Shown here: positions 40,038 to 51,092 of the stretch, one piece after another
Layout: each line of letters opens with the position of its first letter
Numbering within the stretch: position 1 is the stretch's first letter
Assembly (NCBI GenBank): GCA_022813675.1
Contig: CP063375.1
Coordinates: 1,500,001-1,564,000 of the forward strand
DNA from: Deferribacteraceae bacterium V6Fe1
GTDB taxonomy: Bacteria; Chrysiogenota; Deferribacteres; Deferribacterales; Deferrivibrionaceae
Direction: 5' to 3'
DNA length: 64,000 nt
Made by a program: the position numbers and the translations under genes
The notes under the pieces: model-generated
What the model saw: only the letters and a program-made list of their open reading frames with translations
Told to the model about the DNA's origin: nothing
Database searches by the model: none

Positions 40038-41955
40038 CAGTTCAAAGGTAATCGGTATCGATTTAGGTACTACAAACTCAGTTGTTGCAGTAATGGAAGG
40101 TGGACAGCCTAAGGTAATTATAAATTCAGAAGGTATGGCCACAACCCCGTCTGTTGTTGCATTTACTGATAGCGGTGAAAAATTGGTAGGTATGCTTGCC
40201 AAAAGGCAGGCAATTACAAATCCTGAAAATACTATTTTTAGTATTAAAAGGTTGATAGGTAGAAAGTTTGACTCTGACCAGGTTGAAAAAGGGAAGAAAA
40301 TACTCCCTTATAAGATAGTTCCATCCGATAATAACGATGCTTGGGTAGAGGTAAAGGGCAAAAAGTATGCCCCTCAAGAGATTTCTGCCATGATATTGCA
40401 AAAGCTTAAAAAGACTGCCGAAGAGTATCTCGGAGAAACTGTAACAGATGCTGTAATTACAGTGCCTGCTTATTTCAACGATGCTCAGCGTCAGGCTACT
40501 AAGGATGCTGGAAAAATCGCAGGGCTTAATGTGTTAAGGATTATAAATGAGCCGACAGCTGCAGCTCTTGCTTATGGATTGGATAAGAAAAAGGATGAGA
40601 AGATAGCGGTTTACGACCTTGGTGGTGGTACGTTTGATATTTCTATTCTTGAGCTTGGTGATGGAGTATTTGAAGTAAAATCTACAAACGGTGATACTTT
40701 CCTCGGCGGGGACGATTTTGACCTTAGGATAGTAAACTGGTTAATTGACGAATTTAAAAAAGAGAATGGTATCGACCTTAAAAATGATAAAATGGCATTG
40801 CAGCGTTTGAAAGAGGCTGCTGAGAAGGCTAAACATGAGCTTTCAACTGCACTTGAGACAGAAATTAATTTGCCATTTATTACTGCTGACCAGACTGGTC
40901 CTAAACACCTTGTTAAAAAGCTTTCAAGGGCAAAGCTTGAAAGTTTGGTAATGGATCTTGTCGAGGGTACTTTGGAACCTTGCAAACAGGCTCTTAAAGA
41001 TGCTGGTCTTACTGCTGCTGATATAGATGAAGTTATATTGGTCGGTGGTATGACAAGAATGCCTCTTGTTCAGCAAAAGGTTAAAGAATTTTTTGGTAAA
41101 GAGCCTCATAAGGGGATTAACCCTGATGAAGTTGTTGCTATCGGTGCTGCAATTCAGGGTGGTGTTTTAAGAGGTGATGTTAAAGATGTGCTTCTTTTGG
41201 ACGTTACTCCACTTTCACTTGGTATTGAGACCCTTGGTGGAGTAATGACAAAAATTATTAACAGAAATACAACAATCCCAACTAAAAAGAGTCAGGTATT
41301 TACTACCGCACAGGATAATCAGACATCCGTTACTATTCACGTACTTCAAGGCGAACGTGAGATGGCTCAGGACAACAAATCTATCGGAAGATTTGACCTT
41401 GTAGGGATAGCACCTGCTCCGCGTGGTGTACCTCAGATTGAAGTAACATTTGACATAGATGCAAACGGTATTTTGAGTGTTTATGCGAAAGACCTCGGCA
41501 CAGGCAAGGAGCAGTCAATAAGAATTACACCAAGTAGCGGTTTGAGTGAAGAAGAGATAGAAAAGATGGTTAAGGATGCTGAGCTAAATGCTGAAGCTGA
41601 CAGGAAGAAGAAAGAGCTAATAGAAGTGAAAAACCAAGCTGACACTTTGATATACTCAACCGAAAAATCTCTTAAAGAGCATGGTGATAAGGTAGATGCT
41701 GCTACTAAAGAGAGCATTGAAAAGGCTTTGGAAGAGTTGAAACAGCTACAAGCCGGAGAAGACGCAGAAAAAATAAAGGCTGGTATTGAAAAGCTTGCCA
41801 ATGCTTCTCATAAACTTGCCGAAGAGATTTACAAGACAGCAGGGGCACAGCAGGGGCAAAATTCTGGAGCCGGTGCAGAGACAGAACAATCTGACAACAA
41901 AGATGAAAATGTTGTCGATGCTGATTTTGAAGAAGTTAAAGACGATAATAAATAA
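40030..41955 (+). CDS. dnaK: Chaperone DnaK (Hsp70)
   Basis: ATP-driven chaperone, 641 aa. [14 protein letters not shown] (9-22), [44 protein letters not shown], and [13 protein letters not shown] are all present. C-terminal lid is followed by a tail ending in acidic residues ([14 protein letters not shown]). RBS AGAAGGAGG. Followed by a terminator, so dnaJ is probably reached by readthrough or from another promoter. Confidence 0.98.
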   Translation: MGNSSKVIGIDLGTTNSVVAVMEGGQPKVIINSEGMATTPSVVAFTDSGEKLVGMLAKRQAITNPENTIFSIKRLIGRKFDSDQVEKGKKILPYKIVPSDNNDAWVEVKGKKYAPQEISAMILQKLKKTAEEYLGETVTDAVITVPAYFNDAQRQATKDAGKIAGLNVLRIINEPTAAALAYGLDKKKDEKIAVYDLGGGTFDISILELGDGVFEVKSTNGDTFLGGDDFDLRIVNWLIDEFKKENGIDLKNDKMALQRLKEAAEKAKHELSTALETEINLPFITADQTGPKHLVKKLSRAKLESLVMDLVEGTLEPCKQALKDAGLTAADIDEVILVGGMTRMPLVQQKVKEFFGKEPHKGINPDEVVAIGAAIQGGVLRGDVKDVLLLDVTPLSLGIETLGGVMTKIINRNTTIPTKKSQVFTTAQDNQTSVTIHVLQGEREMAQDNKSIGRFDLVGIAPAPRGVPQIEVTFDIDANGILSVYAKDLGTGKEQSIRITPSSGLSEEEIEKMVKDAELNAEADRKKKELIEVKNQADTLIYSTEKSLKEHGDKVDAATKESIEKALEELKQLQAGEDAEKIKAGIEKLANASHKLAEEIYKTAGAQQGQNSGAGAETEQSDNKDENVVDADFEEVKDDNK

Positions 41956-41967
41956 TCACGGCATCAT

Positions 41968-41999
41968 AAAGGGGCAGTTTTGCCCCTTTTATTTTTTTT
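41968..41999 (+). terminator. Intrinsic terminator between dnaK and dnaJ
   Basis: Stem AAAGGGGCA / TGCCCCTTT (41968-41976 with 41981-41989), GTTT loop, then TATTTTTTTT. It would lower expression of dnaJ and downstream genes relative to dnaK. Confidence 0.88.
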
Positions 42000-42053
42000 C
42001 AAATAATGATATACGGTCTGACTCACAATAAATAAGGTCTTGGAGGGTTTAAT

Positions 42054-43169
42054 TTGTCCAAAGATTATTATGCAATATTAGGCGTAAGTAAAAATGCTAC
42101 TGAAATTGAGATAAAAAAAGCGTATAGAAAATTGGCGCTTCAATATCATCCGGATAGAAACCCCGATAACAAGGAAGCGGAAGAAAAGTTTAGAGAGGTA
42201 AACGAAGCTTACCAAGTATTGAGTGACCCTCAAAAGAGGGCTCAATTTGACCAATTTGGTAGAGTTTTTGATGAAAACGGCTCTTCCGGATTTTCCGGTC
42301 AAGATTTTGGGTCGACAATATTTGAAGAGTTTTTTGGAGACGTTTTTGGAGATTTTTTTGGTGGAGCAAGGGGTGCAAGGCAAAGGAAAAGGCCAAGAAA
42401 AGGCTCTAATATAGAAGTAAGTGTCGAAATAGAATTTCTTGAAGCTTGCTTTGGTATTGCCAAAAAGGTTAAAGTACCAAAAACTTCCAACTGCAAAAGA
42501 TGCGATGGTACAGGTGCAGAGCCCGGTGGTGTGACTACATGTAATACATGTCATGGGACGGGGCAGATAACTCAAAGGCAAGGATTTTTTACCCTGTCCA
42601 CTACTTGCCCACAGTGTGGCGGGACAGGAGAATTTATAAAAGACAGATGCAAGGAGTGCAAAGGCGAAGGAACTGTAAGAGAGTATAAGACACTTGAAGT
42701 TAAAATCCCGGCCGGAATAGAAAATAATATGACCCTAAGGATTTCAGGCGGAGGTAATGACGGAATTTATGGGGGACCTTCAGGGGATTTGTTTGTACAT
42801 GTTAAGGTTAAAGAGCATGAATATTTTAAAAGGGAAGGCAGAAATATACTTTTAGATGTTCCTATCTCATTTGTTGATGCATCTCTTGGTACCACCCTCA
42901 ATATTCCCACAATAGATGGCAGTGAAACAATTAAGATTAAGCCTGGTACTCAGCCTGATGAAAAAATAGTATTAAAAGGTAAAGGTGTTCCGGACGTTCA
43001 GGGTTACGGAATAGGGAATATGATAATCAATTTAAAGGTTGTAATTCCTACAAAATTGAGCAAAAAACAAAAAGAGCTTTTGGAGACATTTAAAAAGGAA
43101 TCAAATGAGGATACATATTCCTCTGAAAAAAGTCTGTGGGAAAGGATGAAGAGTTTTTTTAATAGTTAG
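42054..43169 (+). CDS. dnaJ: Chaperone DnaJ (Hsp40)
   Basis: Type I J-protein, 371 aa: J domain (about 3-68) with HPD at [11 protein letters not shown]-rich linker (about 75-115), four zinc repeats [32 protein letters not shown] (about 144-205), then the substrate-binding region. TTG start with TGGAGGG upstream at 42041-42047. Directly followed by a two-component pair. Confidence 0.97.
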   Translation: MSKDYYAILGVSKNATEIEIKKAYRKLALQYHPDRNPDNKEAEEKFREVNEAYQVLSDPQKRAQFDQFGRVFDENGSSGFSGQDFGSTIFEEFFGDVFGDFFGGARGARQRKRPRKGSNIEVSVEIEFLEACFGIAKKVKVPKTSNCKRCDGTGAEPGGVTTCNTCHGTGQITQRQGFFTLSTTCPQCGGTGEFIKDRCKECKGEGTVREYKTLEVKIPAGIENNMTLRISGGGNDGIYGGPSGDLFVHVKVKEHEYFKREGRNILLDVPISFVDASLGTTLNIPTIDGSETIKIKPGTQPDEKIVLKGKGVPDVQGYGIGNMIINLKVVIPTKLSKKQKELLETFKKESNEDTYSSEKSLWERMKSFFNS

Positions 43170-44426
43170 ATGAATACTTTTAAGCAGGTAAGATTATTAC
43201 TTTTTGCAGCTATATTTTTGAATTTAATATTGATATTTTCATATATTTCTGTTGCCAACAGAAATCTGAAGCATTTCAAAGCCCATTTGCACGAATATGC
43301 TAATTTTATAATGAAAACCCTTGAGGGGGGCAATAGAGTATTTATGATGCAAATGGGATTTTCCCGTAATAATTTTAGACTTCTTGCAAATGAGCTTGCC
43401 AAAAATGAAAATGTTAAAAATCTTATTGTAACTGACAGCCAAAATGAGATAATTTTCAGTTTGTCCATTCCGGATGATTATCAGCAAAATTTATTGGATA
43501 AAAATATTTCTGAGACGAAAAATGAGCTTGTATTCAAAAGGGTTATAAAATTTGATCCCTCACGATGGAGAATGGGGATGATGAGTCGGCCTGAGCAGCC
43601 TACTTCAAATATCTCTCTGAATGCTTATCTGATAATGGATTTATCGGGCTACAATAAAATTAAGCGTGAAATTTATTTTAATATATTCTTCACTGTGCTG
43701 TCGGAAATTTTACTGATAATTATAGCTGTTTTTCTTTTTAAAATTTTTAAAAGCTATATTAAGACTCAGGAAGACTTAAAAAGAGCCGAAAAAGAAGCCG
43801 AACTTGGAAAATTTGCCAATATTCTTGCCCATGAGATAAAAAATCCGCTTAGCTCAATGAAAGGGCTTGTGGAATATACAGTGAAGAAAGAGAGTGATGA
43901 AAAACTAAAAGATTATTTGTCAAGGTCATTAACGGAAATTGACAGGTTAAATAAGATTGTAAATGATTTCTTGGATTTTGGTAGGCATATAAGGCTTTCT
44001 TTCAAACTTTTAGATATTAGACTGCTGATTAATCGGGCGGTTGATATATTAAAATATGATTTGAATGATAAAACATTGACTGTTGAAGTGTCAGGTGAAA
44101 GTTTTCAAATTAATGGTGACGAAGACAAGATTTTTCAAGTTTTTATCAATCTTCTTTTAAATGCTATAAGTGCTTCACCTGTCGGGGATAAAATTATTGT
44201 AAGATTAGATGCAAATATTAAAAAAATCACAATAATAAATAATGTTGAAAATATAGATTTTGATAAAAATAAAATATTCGAGCCTTTTTATACGACTAAA
44301 GCGAAAGGGAGCGGGCTCGGACTTGCCATATCTAAAAAGATTATCGAGCATCACGGCGGTAAGATAGAGGTTGAAAATACTAACCCTTTCACAATATCTG
44401 TAAATTTTGAGGGTAAAAATGGGTAG
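43170..44426 (+). CDS. Sensor histidine kinase
   Basis: 418 aa membrane kinase. TM1 about 8-29 and TM2 about 168-193 enclose a sensor region of about 135 residues with no recognised fold. DHp box LAHEIKNPLSSMKG with phospho-accepting His221; catalytic ATPase N-box VFINLLLNA, G-boxes FEPFYTTKAKGSGLGLAIS. ATG lies directly after the dnaJ stop; overlaps the response-regulator gene by 8 bp. The signal is unknown. Confidence 0.93.
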   Translation: MNTFKQVRLLLFAAIFLNLILIFSYISVANRNLKHFKAHLHEYANFIMKTLEGGNRVFMMQMGFSRNNFRLLANELAKNENVKNLIVTDSQNEIIFSLSIPDDYQQNLLDKNISETKNELVFKRVIKFDPSRWRMGMMSRPEQPTSNISLNAYLIMDLSGYNKIKREIYFNIFFTVLSEILLIIIAVFLFKIFKSYIKTQEDLKRAEKEAELGKFANILAHEIKNPLSSMKGLVEYTVKKESDEKLKDYLSRSLTEIDRLNKIVNDFLDFGRHIRLSFKLLDIRLLINRAVDILKYDLNDKTLTVEVSGESFQINGDEDKIFQVFINLLLNAISASPVGDKIIVRLDANIKKITIINNVENIDFDKNKIFEPFYTTKAKGSGLGLAISKKIIEHHGGKIEVENTNPFTISVNFEGKNG

Positions 44427-45738
44427 AAAAATATTAATAGTCGATGATGAGCAAAATCACAGACTAATGCTTAAAATACACCTTGAAGATGCAGGATACG
44501 AAATACTTGAGGCCGAAAACGGGCTTGATGGTCTTTATTTGGCTGAAGAAAATGAGCTTTATGCTATTTTGTTGGATATAAAAATGAGTGTTATGGATGG
44601 CTTGACCGTTTTGACAAAGTTGAAAGAGAAGGGGTTAAATACACCTGTAATAATGATTACCGCTTTTAACAATGTTAGGACGGCGGTTGAAACGATGAAG
44701 CTGGGAGCTGTCGATTTTATAACTAAGCCTGTAGATATAGATATGCTTCTTAAAAGCCTTGATAATCTGGAAAAGGTTGTTACTGAGGACATTAAGGTTA
44801 ACAATATATCCGATGATTTTATATTTGAAGGTGTTTATTCAAAAGAAGGGCTTGGTAAGATTGTAGATTTATTAAAAATGGTTGCTCCGACCGATGCCTC
44901 TGTTATGATTTACGGAGAATCAGGGACTGGTAAAGAATTGGTAGCTAAGGCTATTCACAATAACTCGCTTAGAAGAAAAAATCAATTTCTTGCGGTAAAC
45001 TGTGCGGCTTTAAATGAAAACTTGATAGAAAGCGAGCTTTTTGGACATGAAAAAGGTGCTTTTACCGGAGCAACAAACTTAAAGAAAGGGAAGTTTGAGC
45101 TGGCTGATGGTGGCACTATATTTTTGGACGAAATAGGCGAGATGCCTCTTTCAACTCAGGCAAAATTGCTAAGAGTCTTGCAGGAGAGGGAATTTGAAAG
45201 GGTTGGTGGTGTTAAGACCATAAAAACGGACACAAGGGTAATTGCCGCTACCAACAGAGATTTGGAAGCGATGGTTAAGAGCGGTGATTTTAGAGAGGAT
45301 CTTTACTTTAGGTTAAATGTATTTCCTGTTAAGTTGCCCCCTTTGAGGGAAAGAAAGACGGAAATACCGCTTTTAGTTAACTTTTTTTTGGAAAAGTATG
45401 CGTCGAGGTTTTCAAAGGTAATAAAGGGATATACAAAGGAATTTATTGAGAAGCTTAGCAGTTATAATTTCCCCGGCAATATAAGAGAGCTTGAAAACAT
45501 TATAGAAAGAAGTATAATTCTTTGTACTTCGGATAAATTAAGTGCAGATGTTTTACCTGAACTTAAAATTGAGGATAACGAGGATATTGACACTTTAGAC
45601 GTAAAGGAAAATGAGAAACAGTTAATTATAAAAGCATTGAAAGAAACAAATAATAATAAGTCAAATGCAGCTAAAATACTTGGTATTTCAAGAAAGACTT
45701 TGCACAACAAAATAAAGGAATATGAGATTGAGGTGTAA
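44419..45738 (+). CDS. Sigma-54-dependent response regulator (NtrC family)
   Basis: 439 aa. Receiver domain with Asp53 (LLDIKMS) and Lys in TKP; AAA+ domain with [14 protein letters not shown] loop for sigma-54 contact, and DEIGEM; C-terminal Fis-type HTH ([20 protein letters not shown]). ATG 44419 chosen with GAGGG upstream at 44409-44413. Partner of the kinase before it; works with the sigma-54 encoded at 20758. Target promoters are not evident in the window. Confidence 0.95.
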   Translation: MGRKILIVDDEQNHRLMLKIHLEDAGYEILEAENGLDGLYLAEENELYAILLDIKMSVMDGLTVLTKLKEKGLNTPVIMITAFNNVRTAVETMKLGAVDFITKPVDIDMLLKSLDNLEKVVTEDIKVNNISDDFIFEGVYSKEGLGKIVDLLKMVAPTDASVMIYGESGTGKELVAKAIHNNSLRRKNQFLAVNCAALNENLIESELFGHEKGAFTGATNLKKGKFELADGGTIFLDEIGEMPLSTQAKLLRVLQEREFERVGGVKTIKTDTRVIAATNRDLEAMVKSGDFREDLYFRLNVFPVKLPPLRERKTEIPLLVNFFLEKYASRFSKVIKGYTKEFIEKLSSYNFPGNIRELENIIERSIILCTSDKLSADVLPELKIEDNEDIDTLDVKENEKQLIIKALKETNNNKSNAAKILGISRKTLHNKIKEYEIEV

Positions 45739-45739
45739 G

Positions 45740-47122
45740 ATGAGTGAGAAACCGTGGGCTGGAAGATTTTCACTTCCTACAGATAAATTTGTTGAAGAGT
45801 TTAATGCATCAATACATTTTGATAAAAGATTTGCTGAATATGATATCAAAGGGAGTATGGCTCATGTAAGGATGTTGGCAAAGCAAGGAATAATCCTTGA
45901 AAGTGAGTCCGAGCAAATATTGGAAGGTTTAAAAACGGTACTGGAAGAGATTGAATCAGGAAAATTTGAATTTAAAACTGAAGATGAAGATATACATATG
46001 GCAGTTGAAAAAAGATTGAGGGAGCTTATTGGGCAAGTGGCAGGAAAGCTTCATACTGCAAGGAGTAGAAATGACCAAGTAGCTGTTGATTTTAGAATGT
46101 ATTTGAGACAGGAAATATTTGAGATAAAAAATTACCTCAAACTTTTGTTAGAAACTATTTTGAATAAAGCAAAAAATGAAATTGACGCTGTCATGCCTGG
46201 ATATACCCATCTTCAGACCGCTCAGCCTATACTTTTTTCTCACTATATGATGGCTTATTTTGAAATGTTTAAAAGGGATTATCAAAGGTTTTCGGATATT
46301 ATAGGCAGATTAAATTATTCACCACTTGGTGCGGGTGCTTTGGCAGGCACCACTTTTAATATAGACAGGGAATTTACTGCGAAAGAGCTCGGATTTATAG
46401 CTCCTACGTTAAATAGTTTGGACTCTGTCAGTGATAGGGACTTTGCCCTTGAATTTTTGTCAGCCGCTTCCATATGTCAAATGCATCTTTCAAGGATGTC
46501 GGAAGAGTTTATTATATTTTCAACGTCAGAATTTGCTTTTATAGAGCTTAGTGATGATTATTGCACTGGCAGTAGCATAATGCCTCAAAAGAAAAATCCG
46601 GATATTCCTGAGTTAATAAGGGGCAAAACAGGCAGAGTGTATGGAAATATGATTAGCCTTTTTACTACGATGAAAGGGCTGCCACTTGCATACAATAAGG
46701 ATATGCAAGAGGACAAAGAGCCCGTATTTGACACGGTTGACACTTTAAAGGCGTCATTAAAGATATTTTCCCCTATGATAGAAAAGATGAAACTTAATAA
46801 AAATAAAATGTATTCTTCTGCCAAATTAGGATTCTCAACTGCAACGGATTTGGCTGATTATTTGGTAAGAAGGGGGCTGCCTTTTAGAGATGCGCATCAT
46901 GTTGTCGGCAAGGCTGTTGCTTACTGCCTTGACAAAAGGGTAGACCTGTCTGAATTAACTATAGAAGAATTAAAAAGTTTTTCAGATCTTATAAAGGATG
47001 ATATTTATGACTATATTACACTTGAAGCTTCCGTTAACAGCAGAAAAGCTATAGGTGGGACAGCAAAAGTATCTGTAGAGCATCAGATTAAGCTTGCACA
47101 AGAGTTTTTACGTGAAAATTAA
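45740..47122 (+). CDS. argH: Argininosuccinate lyase
   Basis: Last step of arginine synthesis, 460 aa. Opening [22 protein letters not shown] (shortened to WAGRF), [11 protein letters not shown] near 103-113, and the lyase signature [12 protein letters not shown] near 277-288. ATG 45740 is used; an in-frame ATG at 45722 lies within the regulator gene. Other arg genes are not in the window. Confidence 0.97.
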   Translation: MSEKPWAGRFSLPTDKFVEEFNASIHFDKRFAEYDIKGSMAHVRMLAKQGIILESESEQILEGLKTVLEEIESGKFEFKTEDEDIHMAVEKRLRELIGQVAGKLHTARSRNDQVAVDFRMYLRQEIFEIKNYLKLLLETILNKAKNEIDAVMPGYTHLQTAQPILFSHYMMAYFEMFKRDYQRFSDIIGRLNYSPLGAGALAGTTFNIDREFTAKELGFIAPTLNSLDSVSDRDFALEFLSAASICQMHLSRMSEEFIIFSTSEFAFIELSDDYCTGSSIMPQKKNPDIPELIRGKTGRVYGNMISLFTTMKGLPLAYNKDMQEDKEPVFDTVDTLKASLKIFSPMIEKMKLNKNKMYSSAKLGFSTATDLADYLVRRGLPFRDAHHVVGKAVAYCLDKRVDLSELTIEELKSFSDLIKDDIYDYITLEASVNSRKAIGGTAKVSVEHQIKLAQEFLREN

Positions 47123-47987
47123 AGCTTTTATTTTGGTAAATATAATTTTTTTACTGCTTGCTTGTGGGAAGAAAACTGACCCGATACCGCTTGATACTGT
47201 TGTGATTCCTCAAGTTGAAGTGGAAAGGACATTGACCCTTACCGATAATGGCGTCTTAATAAAAAATGTTTCTGGATATGTCCTTTATGTTGAAAAAGCA
47301 GAAGTAATTAGCGATTGTGCTCAGGAATTTAAGATAGTGGCTAAGATAGAGCCAAAAGGGTACTACATCGATAAAAATGTGATTAAAGGTGAGGACTATA
47401 TTTACAGATTTTTTAATGTAGATGAAGATATTAAAGTTGCTTCAAAAGAGGTAACGAAAAAAATAACTTTCAACCATCCAGTTAAGGTGGAAAAGTTTGA
47501 AGCTGCTTTTTTAAACGATAAATATGTAAAGGCAAATTTATTTTTTAGTGATGAAGTTGGTTATTATGAAGTGTATCTCAATTCAAAATTAGTGAAAAAA
47601 TCAAAACAGATGCAGCTGGAACTTCCTCTTGAAGATAAAGATATGAATACAGTTGAGATTATTCCGTATGATAAATATTTTAACAAAGGTATAGTGTTTA
47701 AAAAGGATTTTATTTCATATTCAAAATATCTATTGCCAGATGTAAAAGGGGTCAAGTTTATAGATAAAGGGGATACGTTTATCTTGAGTTGGGATAGTGT
47801 CAGCGGTGCTGTCGGTTACAGAATTTATCTTATTGAAAATGCAGATAAAAAGCTTATTGAAACGTCAAAAGAAAATTTTCAGGTTTTGAAAAAAAACGGC
47901 AGCTGTATCTTTGGTATTTCAGCTTTTAATGAGTACACTGAAAGCAACTTATCTACAATAAATATTTGTGGAAGCGGAGTTAAATAA
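47112..47987 (+). CDS. Lipoprotein with LptM-like N-terminus and fibronectin-III-like region
   Basis: 291 aa from GTG 47112. Signal peptide with lipobox LLAC (Cys18). The mature start [11 protein letters not shown] resembles the short LptM/YifL lipoproteins (CGxKGPxxxP) that follow argH in many genomes, but here about 270 further residues follow. They are beta-rich, and [18 protein letters not shown] near 225-242 is a fibronectin type III-like strand pattern. Function unknown. Overlaps argH by 11 bp and converges on the cNMP-binding gene. Confidence 0.7.
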   Translation: MKIKAFILVNIIFLLLACGKKTDPIPLDTVVIPQVEVERTLTLTDNGVLIKNVSGYVLYVEKAEVISDCAQEFKIVAKIEPKGYYIDKNVIKGEDYIYRFFNVDEDIKVASKEVTKKITFNHPVKVEKFEAAFLNDKYVKANLFFSDEVGYYEVYLNSKLVKKSKQMQLELPLEDKDMNTVEIIPYDKYFNKGIVFKKDFISYSKYLLPDVKGVKFIDKGDTFILSWDSVSGAVGYRIYLIENADKKLIETSKENFQVLKKNGSCIFGISAFNEYTESNLSTINICGSGVK

Positions 47988-48462
47988 CTTCGTGATTTAA
48001 GGTTGCTTTCAAAATACTTTTTATCCTGTCCTCAATCTTAAATAGTCTTTCTGCCAAAACTTTTGAAAGCACAAAGGATAGCTTGCCAAATAGTAAGGGA
48101 TTCTCGGATTTTATTTTTTTGAATATCTCTTTTGACAAACTTAAAATAACGGCATCAGTCTTTGCAAATGCATTGGCAGAGCGAGGATAATCTGAAATTA
48201 TTGCCATTTCTCCAAAAACTTCACCAACTTTAAGGGTGGTGATAAAAAAAACTACCTGATTTGATATTATTTTGGATATGCCAACTTCACCTTCGACAAT
48301 TATATGAAGTTTATCCCCGTGTTGGCCTTCTTTTATAATATCGTCCCCTTTTTTGAAGCTTTGTACTTCACAGTATGAGAGGACCTCTCTCACTTCCTCT
48401 TGAGTTAAATCGATGAATTTAGGATCAGTTTTTAATATAGAAAAATATTTCTCTGCCGTCAT
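47980..48462 (-). CDS. Cyclic-nucleotide-binding-domain protein
   Basis: 160 aa stand-alone cNMP-binding domain (about 28-140): FKKGDDIIKEGQHGDKLHIIVEGEVGI and FGEMAIISDYPRSANAFA (phosphate-binding cassette GEMAI...RSA). No HTH or output domain. ATG 48462 preferred because GGGGGTAG sits upstream; an ATG 21 bp earlier is in frame. A role as a small cAMP/c-di-GMP-type sensor or partner protein is possible; ligand unknown. 8-bp 3' overlap with the lipoprotein gene. Confidence 0.85.
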   Translation of the reverse strand: MTAEKYFSILKTDPKFIDLTQEEVREVLSYCEVQSFKKGDDIIKEGQHGDKLHIIVEGEVGISKIISNQVVFFITTLKVGEVFGEMAIISDYPRSANAFAKTDAVILSLSKEIFKKIKSENPLLFGKLSFVLSKVLAERLFKIEDRIKSILKATLNHEVI

Positions 48463-48476
48463 TGCTACCCCCGAGC

Positions 48477-48506
48477 TTGCCAATTGCCCACATAATATGA
48501 TATAAA
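48477..48506 (+). promoter_or_regulatory. Candidate fumC promoter
   Basis: TTGCCA (48477-48482), 18-bp spacer, TATAAA (48501-48506), about 30 bp before the gene. Confidence 0.5.
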
Positions 48507-48537
48507 TTTATTAAAGGCAACAGAAAAGGGGGTCATG

Positions 48538-49917
48538 ATGTCAGAATACAGAATTGAAAAGGATAGTATGGGGGAGATGCAAGTCCCGAAATCTGCTTAT
48601 TGGGGTGCTCAAACTGCCAGAGCAAAGCTTAATTTCAATATAAGCGGAAAAACACTTCCAAAAGATTTTATAAATGCAGTGGCTATTGTTAAAATGGCAG
48701 CTGCTAATGCCAATCTGAAGCTCAAACTAATTGATGAAGAGAAAGCCTATGCCATTGTAAAGGCTGCTCTTGAGATTATTGACGGTAAACATGATGACCA
48801 GTTTCCGCTTGATATTTTTCAGACAGGCTCAGGCACTTCAACCAATATGAATGTCAATGAGGTGATTGCAAATCGTGCTGTGGAAATACTCGGTGGCAAG
48901 TTAGGGGATAAGGGGCTTTGTCATCCTAACGATGATGTTAACATGGGGCAATCAAGCAATGATGTAATTCCTACAGCCATACATATTTCGTCTGCTTTGC
49001 TTATGAAAAATTTGATTTCATCTTTGGAAAATCTAAAAAAGTCACTTATGGCTAAGGCGGGAGAGTTTAGTGAGGTTATAAAGATTGGCAGGACTCACCT
49101 AATGGATGCGGTCCCTATGACTTTAGGTCAGGAATTTTCCGGCTATGCTTCACAGATAGATAAGGCTATAAGGAGGTTTTTAGATCAGGAAAAATGGATT
49201 GTTGAGCTGCCATTGGGTGGCACAGCACTTGGTACGGGGATTAATACCCATAAAGATTTTGCAAATGTAGCAATTAATGAAATATCAGAATATACAGGAA
49301 TAAAATTTAAACAGGCGGACAATCTTTTTGAAGCGATTGCCACAAAAGATGGTATAGTTTCTCTTGCAGGTGCTATGAACACACTGGCTGTCAGCTTAAT
49401 GAAGATTGCAAATGACCTGCGTTTGCTAAGCTCCGGCCCAAGATGTGGTATAGCTGAAATTACCCTGCCTTCTTTACAGCCGGGGAGTTCTATTATGCCA
49501 GGTAAAGTTAACCCCGTAATACCCGAAGCAACTATTCAGGTAGCTTCTGAGGTAATGGGTAAGTGTCACACAATCTCTATTGCAGGAGCTAGCAGTTTAT
49601 TGGACTTGAATGTGATGATGCCTTTGATTGCCGATAGTGTTATTTATTCACTAACTTTGCTAACTAATGTTTCCAACCATTTAGATGAATTTTGTGTGAG
49701 AGACATTAAAGCCAATGTTCAAAGGTGCAGTGAGCTTGTTGAATGGTCTATGGCGATAGTAACACCTTTGGCTAAGGTAGTAGGTTATGATAAAGCTGCG
49801 GAGATTGCATATAAAGCTTTCAATGAAAAGAAAACTGTCAAAGATGTGGTTAAATCAATGAATATATTGCCTGATGATGAAGTAGAGAAAATTTTTGACC
49901 CAAAAAGCATGGTGTAG
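48538..49917 (+). CDS. fumC: Class II fumarate hydratase
   Basis: Interconverts fumarate and malate in the TCA cycle, oxygen-stable class. 459 aa. Opening YRIEKDSMGEMQVPKSAYWGAQT (ends YRIE and WGAQT), QTGSGTSTNMN near 98-108, GRTHLMDAVPM near 185, and GSSIMPGKVNP near 318-328. These fit FumC better than aspartase. ATG at 48535 or 48538; RBS AAAGGGGG favours the second by spacing. Confidence 0.95.
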   Translation: MSEYRIEKDSMGEMQVPKSAYWGAQTARAKLNFNISGKTLPKDFINAVAIVKMAAANANLKLKLIDEEKAYAIVKAALEIIDGKHDDQFPLDIFQTGSGTSTNMNVNEVIANRAVEILGGKLGDKGLCHPNDDVNMGQSSNDVIPTAIHISSALLMKNLISSLENLKKSLMAKAGEFSEVIKIGRTHLMDAVPMTLGQEFSGYASQIDKAIRRFLDQEKWIVELPLGGTALGTGINTHKDFANVAINEISEYTGIKFKQADNLFEAIATKDGIVSLAGAMNTLAVSLMKIANDLRLLSSGPRCGIAEITLPSLQPGSSIMPGKVNPVIPEATIQVASEVMGKCHTISIAGASSLLDLNVMMPLIADSVIYSLTLLTNVSNHLDEFCVRDIKANVQRCSELVEWSMAIVTPLAKVVGYDKAAEIAYKAFNEKKTVKDVVKSMNILPDDEVEKIFDPKSMV

Positions 49918-49920
49918 GAT

Positions 49921-50739
49921 ATGAGTATTGATTTTAAAATTGATGAAAGCCTATGTATCGGGTGTAAAAAATGTGTAACAGATTGCCCGGTAAATATAAT
50001 TGGTTTTGATAAAATCCCTTTTATCAAGGATGAATCTCATTGCTTGAAATGTCAGCATTGTCTTGCGGTTTGCCCTACAGGTGCACTATCTATATTGGGC
50101 AAGCATCCCGTCAATAGCATTGAATCCAAAAATATTAAAATTGATAGTGTAGAGCTTGAAAAGTTTATAAAATTTAGACGGACTGTCAGAAGGTTTAAAG
50201 GTGACGAGCTTTCTAAGGAAACACTCGATAAATTGATAGAATTGACAAGTTATGCGCCAAGTGGGCATAATAGCAAAAAAACATTTCTGACAATAACGTC
50301 TACTAAGGTAGACACGGATAACTTTTTGGCTTTTATGATGAAAGAGTTTGAAATTTATCTGAAAAGTAATAATCTGCCTGAACCTTACTCTTTTTTAAAA
50401 TATGTTCACTATCAATACAAGAAAAAAGGGGAGGATGTTACTTTCAGGGGGGCTCCGCATATTATTGTTACGTCAATCCCTAAGGGACTTACAATCTCTT
50501 ATGTCGATACAATTATTGCTTTAAGCTACTTTGAAATATATGCAAATTCATTGGGAATAGGGACGGTTTGGAGCGGTATTGGAAGATACTTTTTTGAAAT
50601 TCTTCCAAGTCTAAAAGATTATTTGAATATACCCAAAGAAAATTCGATCGGATACGTTATGGCTTTTGGTATCCCTGAAGTCAAATATTATCGCACTGTT
50701 CAACATGATAAGTTAAATTATAATTATATTGGGGCTTGA
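49921..50739 (+). CDS. Nitroreductase with N-terminal 2x[4Fe-4S] ferredoxin domain
   Basis: 272 aa. Ferredoxin part (about 1-60): CIGCKKCVTDCP and CLKCQHCLAVCP. Nitroreductase part from about 75: FRRTVRRFKGD and YAPSGHNSKK are FMN-binding elements. Likely couples ferredoxin electrons to an FMN-linked reduction; substrate unknown. Its last 19 codons lie inside the 224-bp direct repeat created next to the IS, but the gene is intact. Confidence 0.9.
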   Translation: MSIDFKIDESLCIGCKKCVTDCPVNIIGFDKIPFIKDESHCLKCQHCLAVCPTGALSILGKHPVNSIESKNIKIDSVELEKFIKFRRTVRRFKGDELSKETLDKLIELTSYAPSGHNSKKTFLTITSTKVDTDNFLAFMMKEFEIYLKSNNLPEPYSFLKYVHYQYKKKGEDVTFRGAPHIIVTSIPKGLTISYVDTIIALSYFEIYANSLGIGTVWSGIGRYFFEILPSLKDYLNIPKENSIGYVMAFGIPEVKYYRTVQHDKLNYNYIGA

Positions 50740-50748
50740 GCAAGCCCC
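50731..50748. terminator. Hairpin between convergent nitroreductase genes
   Basis: Stem GGGGCTTG / CAAGCCCC with a 2-nt loop as drawn (in practice fewer pairs close). The T run starts 6 bases after the stem, so termination may be weak. Duplicated at 52873-52890 by the IS insertion. Confidence 0.55.
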
Positions 50749-50767
50749 GTAAGCTTTTTAAAACCGC

Positions 50768-50906
50768 CTAAATATTAAAACTATTATAATGTATTCTTTC
50801 TGGTTTGAATCTGTCTACCGGAAAGCCACTTTTTGGGGAATATCCCAAAACTATAAGCCCAAGTGGGATAATATTTTCAGGCAATTTAAAATAATTTTTA
50901 AAATCT
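50768..50906 (-). pseudogene. Duplicated 3' fragment of nitroreductase gene
   Basis: Copy of the C-terminal 45 codons plus stop of the nitroreductase at 52910-53425, made by the target duplication. It has no start or promoter of its own on this strand and runs into the IS end. Confidence 0.9.
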
Positions 50907-50928
50907 CCTGACTTTGACACTTTCAATT
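50907..50928. repeat. IS left terminal inverted repeat
   Basis: Outer end CCTGACTTTGACACTTTC...; pairs with 52803-52824. Confidence 0.88.
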
Positions 50929-51057
50929 AAAAAAAATCAATAAAAGTGGCAAGAAGCCAGTAAATACAGGGGTGTTAATTTCTGTGCTCCATATTTTGTA
51001 GTGGCAACTTATTGATAGATAATATGTTTTATATTGATGTTTTTATGCATTTTTTTC

Positions 51058-51087
51058 TTGACATATTTACTACTTTTGTAGTATATA
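51058..51087 (+). promoter_or_regulatory. Transposase promoter
   Basis: TTGACA (51058-51063), 18-bp spacer, TATATA (51082-51087). The predicted transcript start falls at about 51094, next to the ATG at 51093, so the mRNA may be leaderless or nearly so. Confidence 0.65.
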
Positions 51088-51092
51088 TAGCC

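Larger units (their letters stand above)
50683..50906. repeat. 224-bp direct repeat, left copy (target duplication of IS)
   Basis: Identical by eye over its full length to 52825-53048. It contains the 3' end of the ferredoxin-nitroreductase gene, a hairpin, and a copy of the last 46 codons of the minus-strand nitroreductase. It abuts the left inverted repeat of the IS at 50907. Most simply a very long target-site duplication. Confidence 0.95.
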
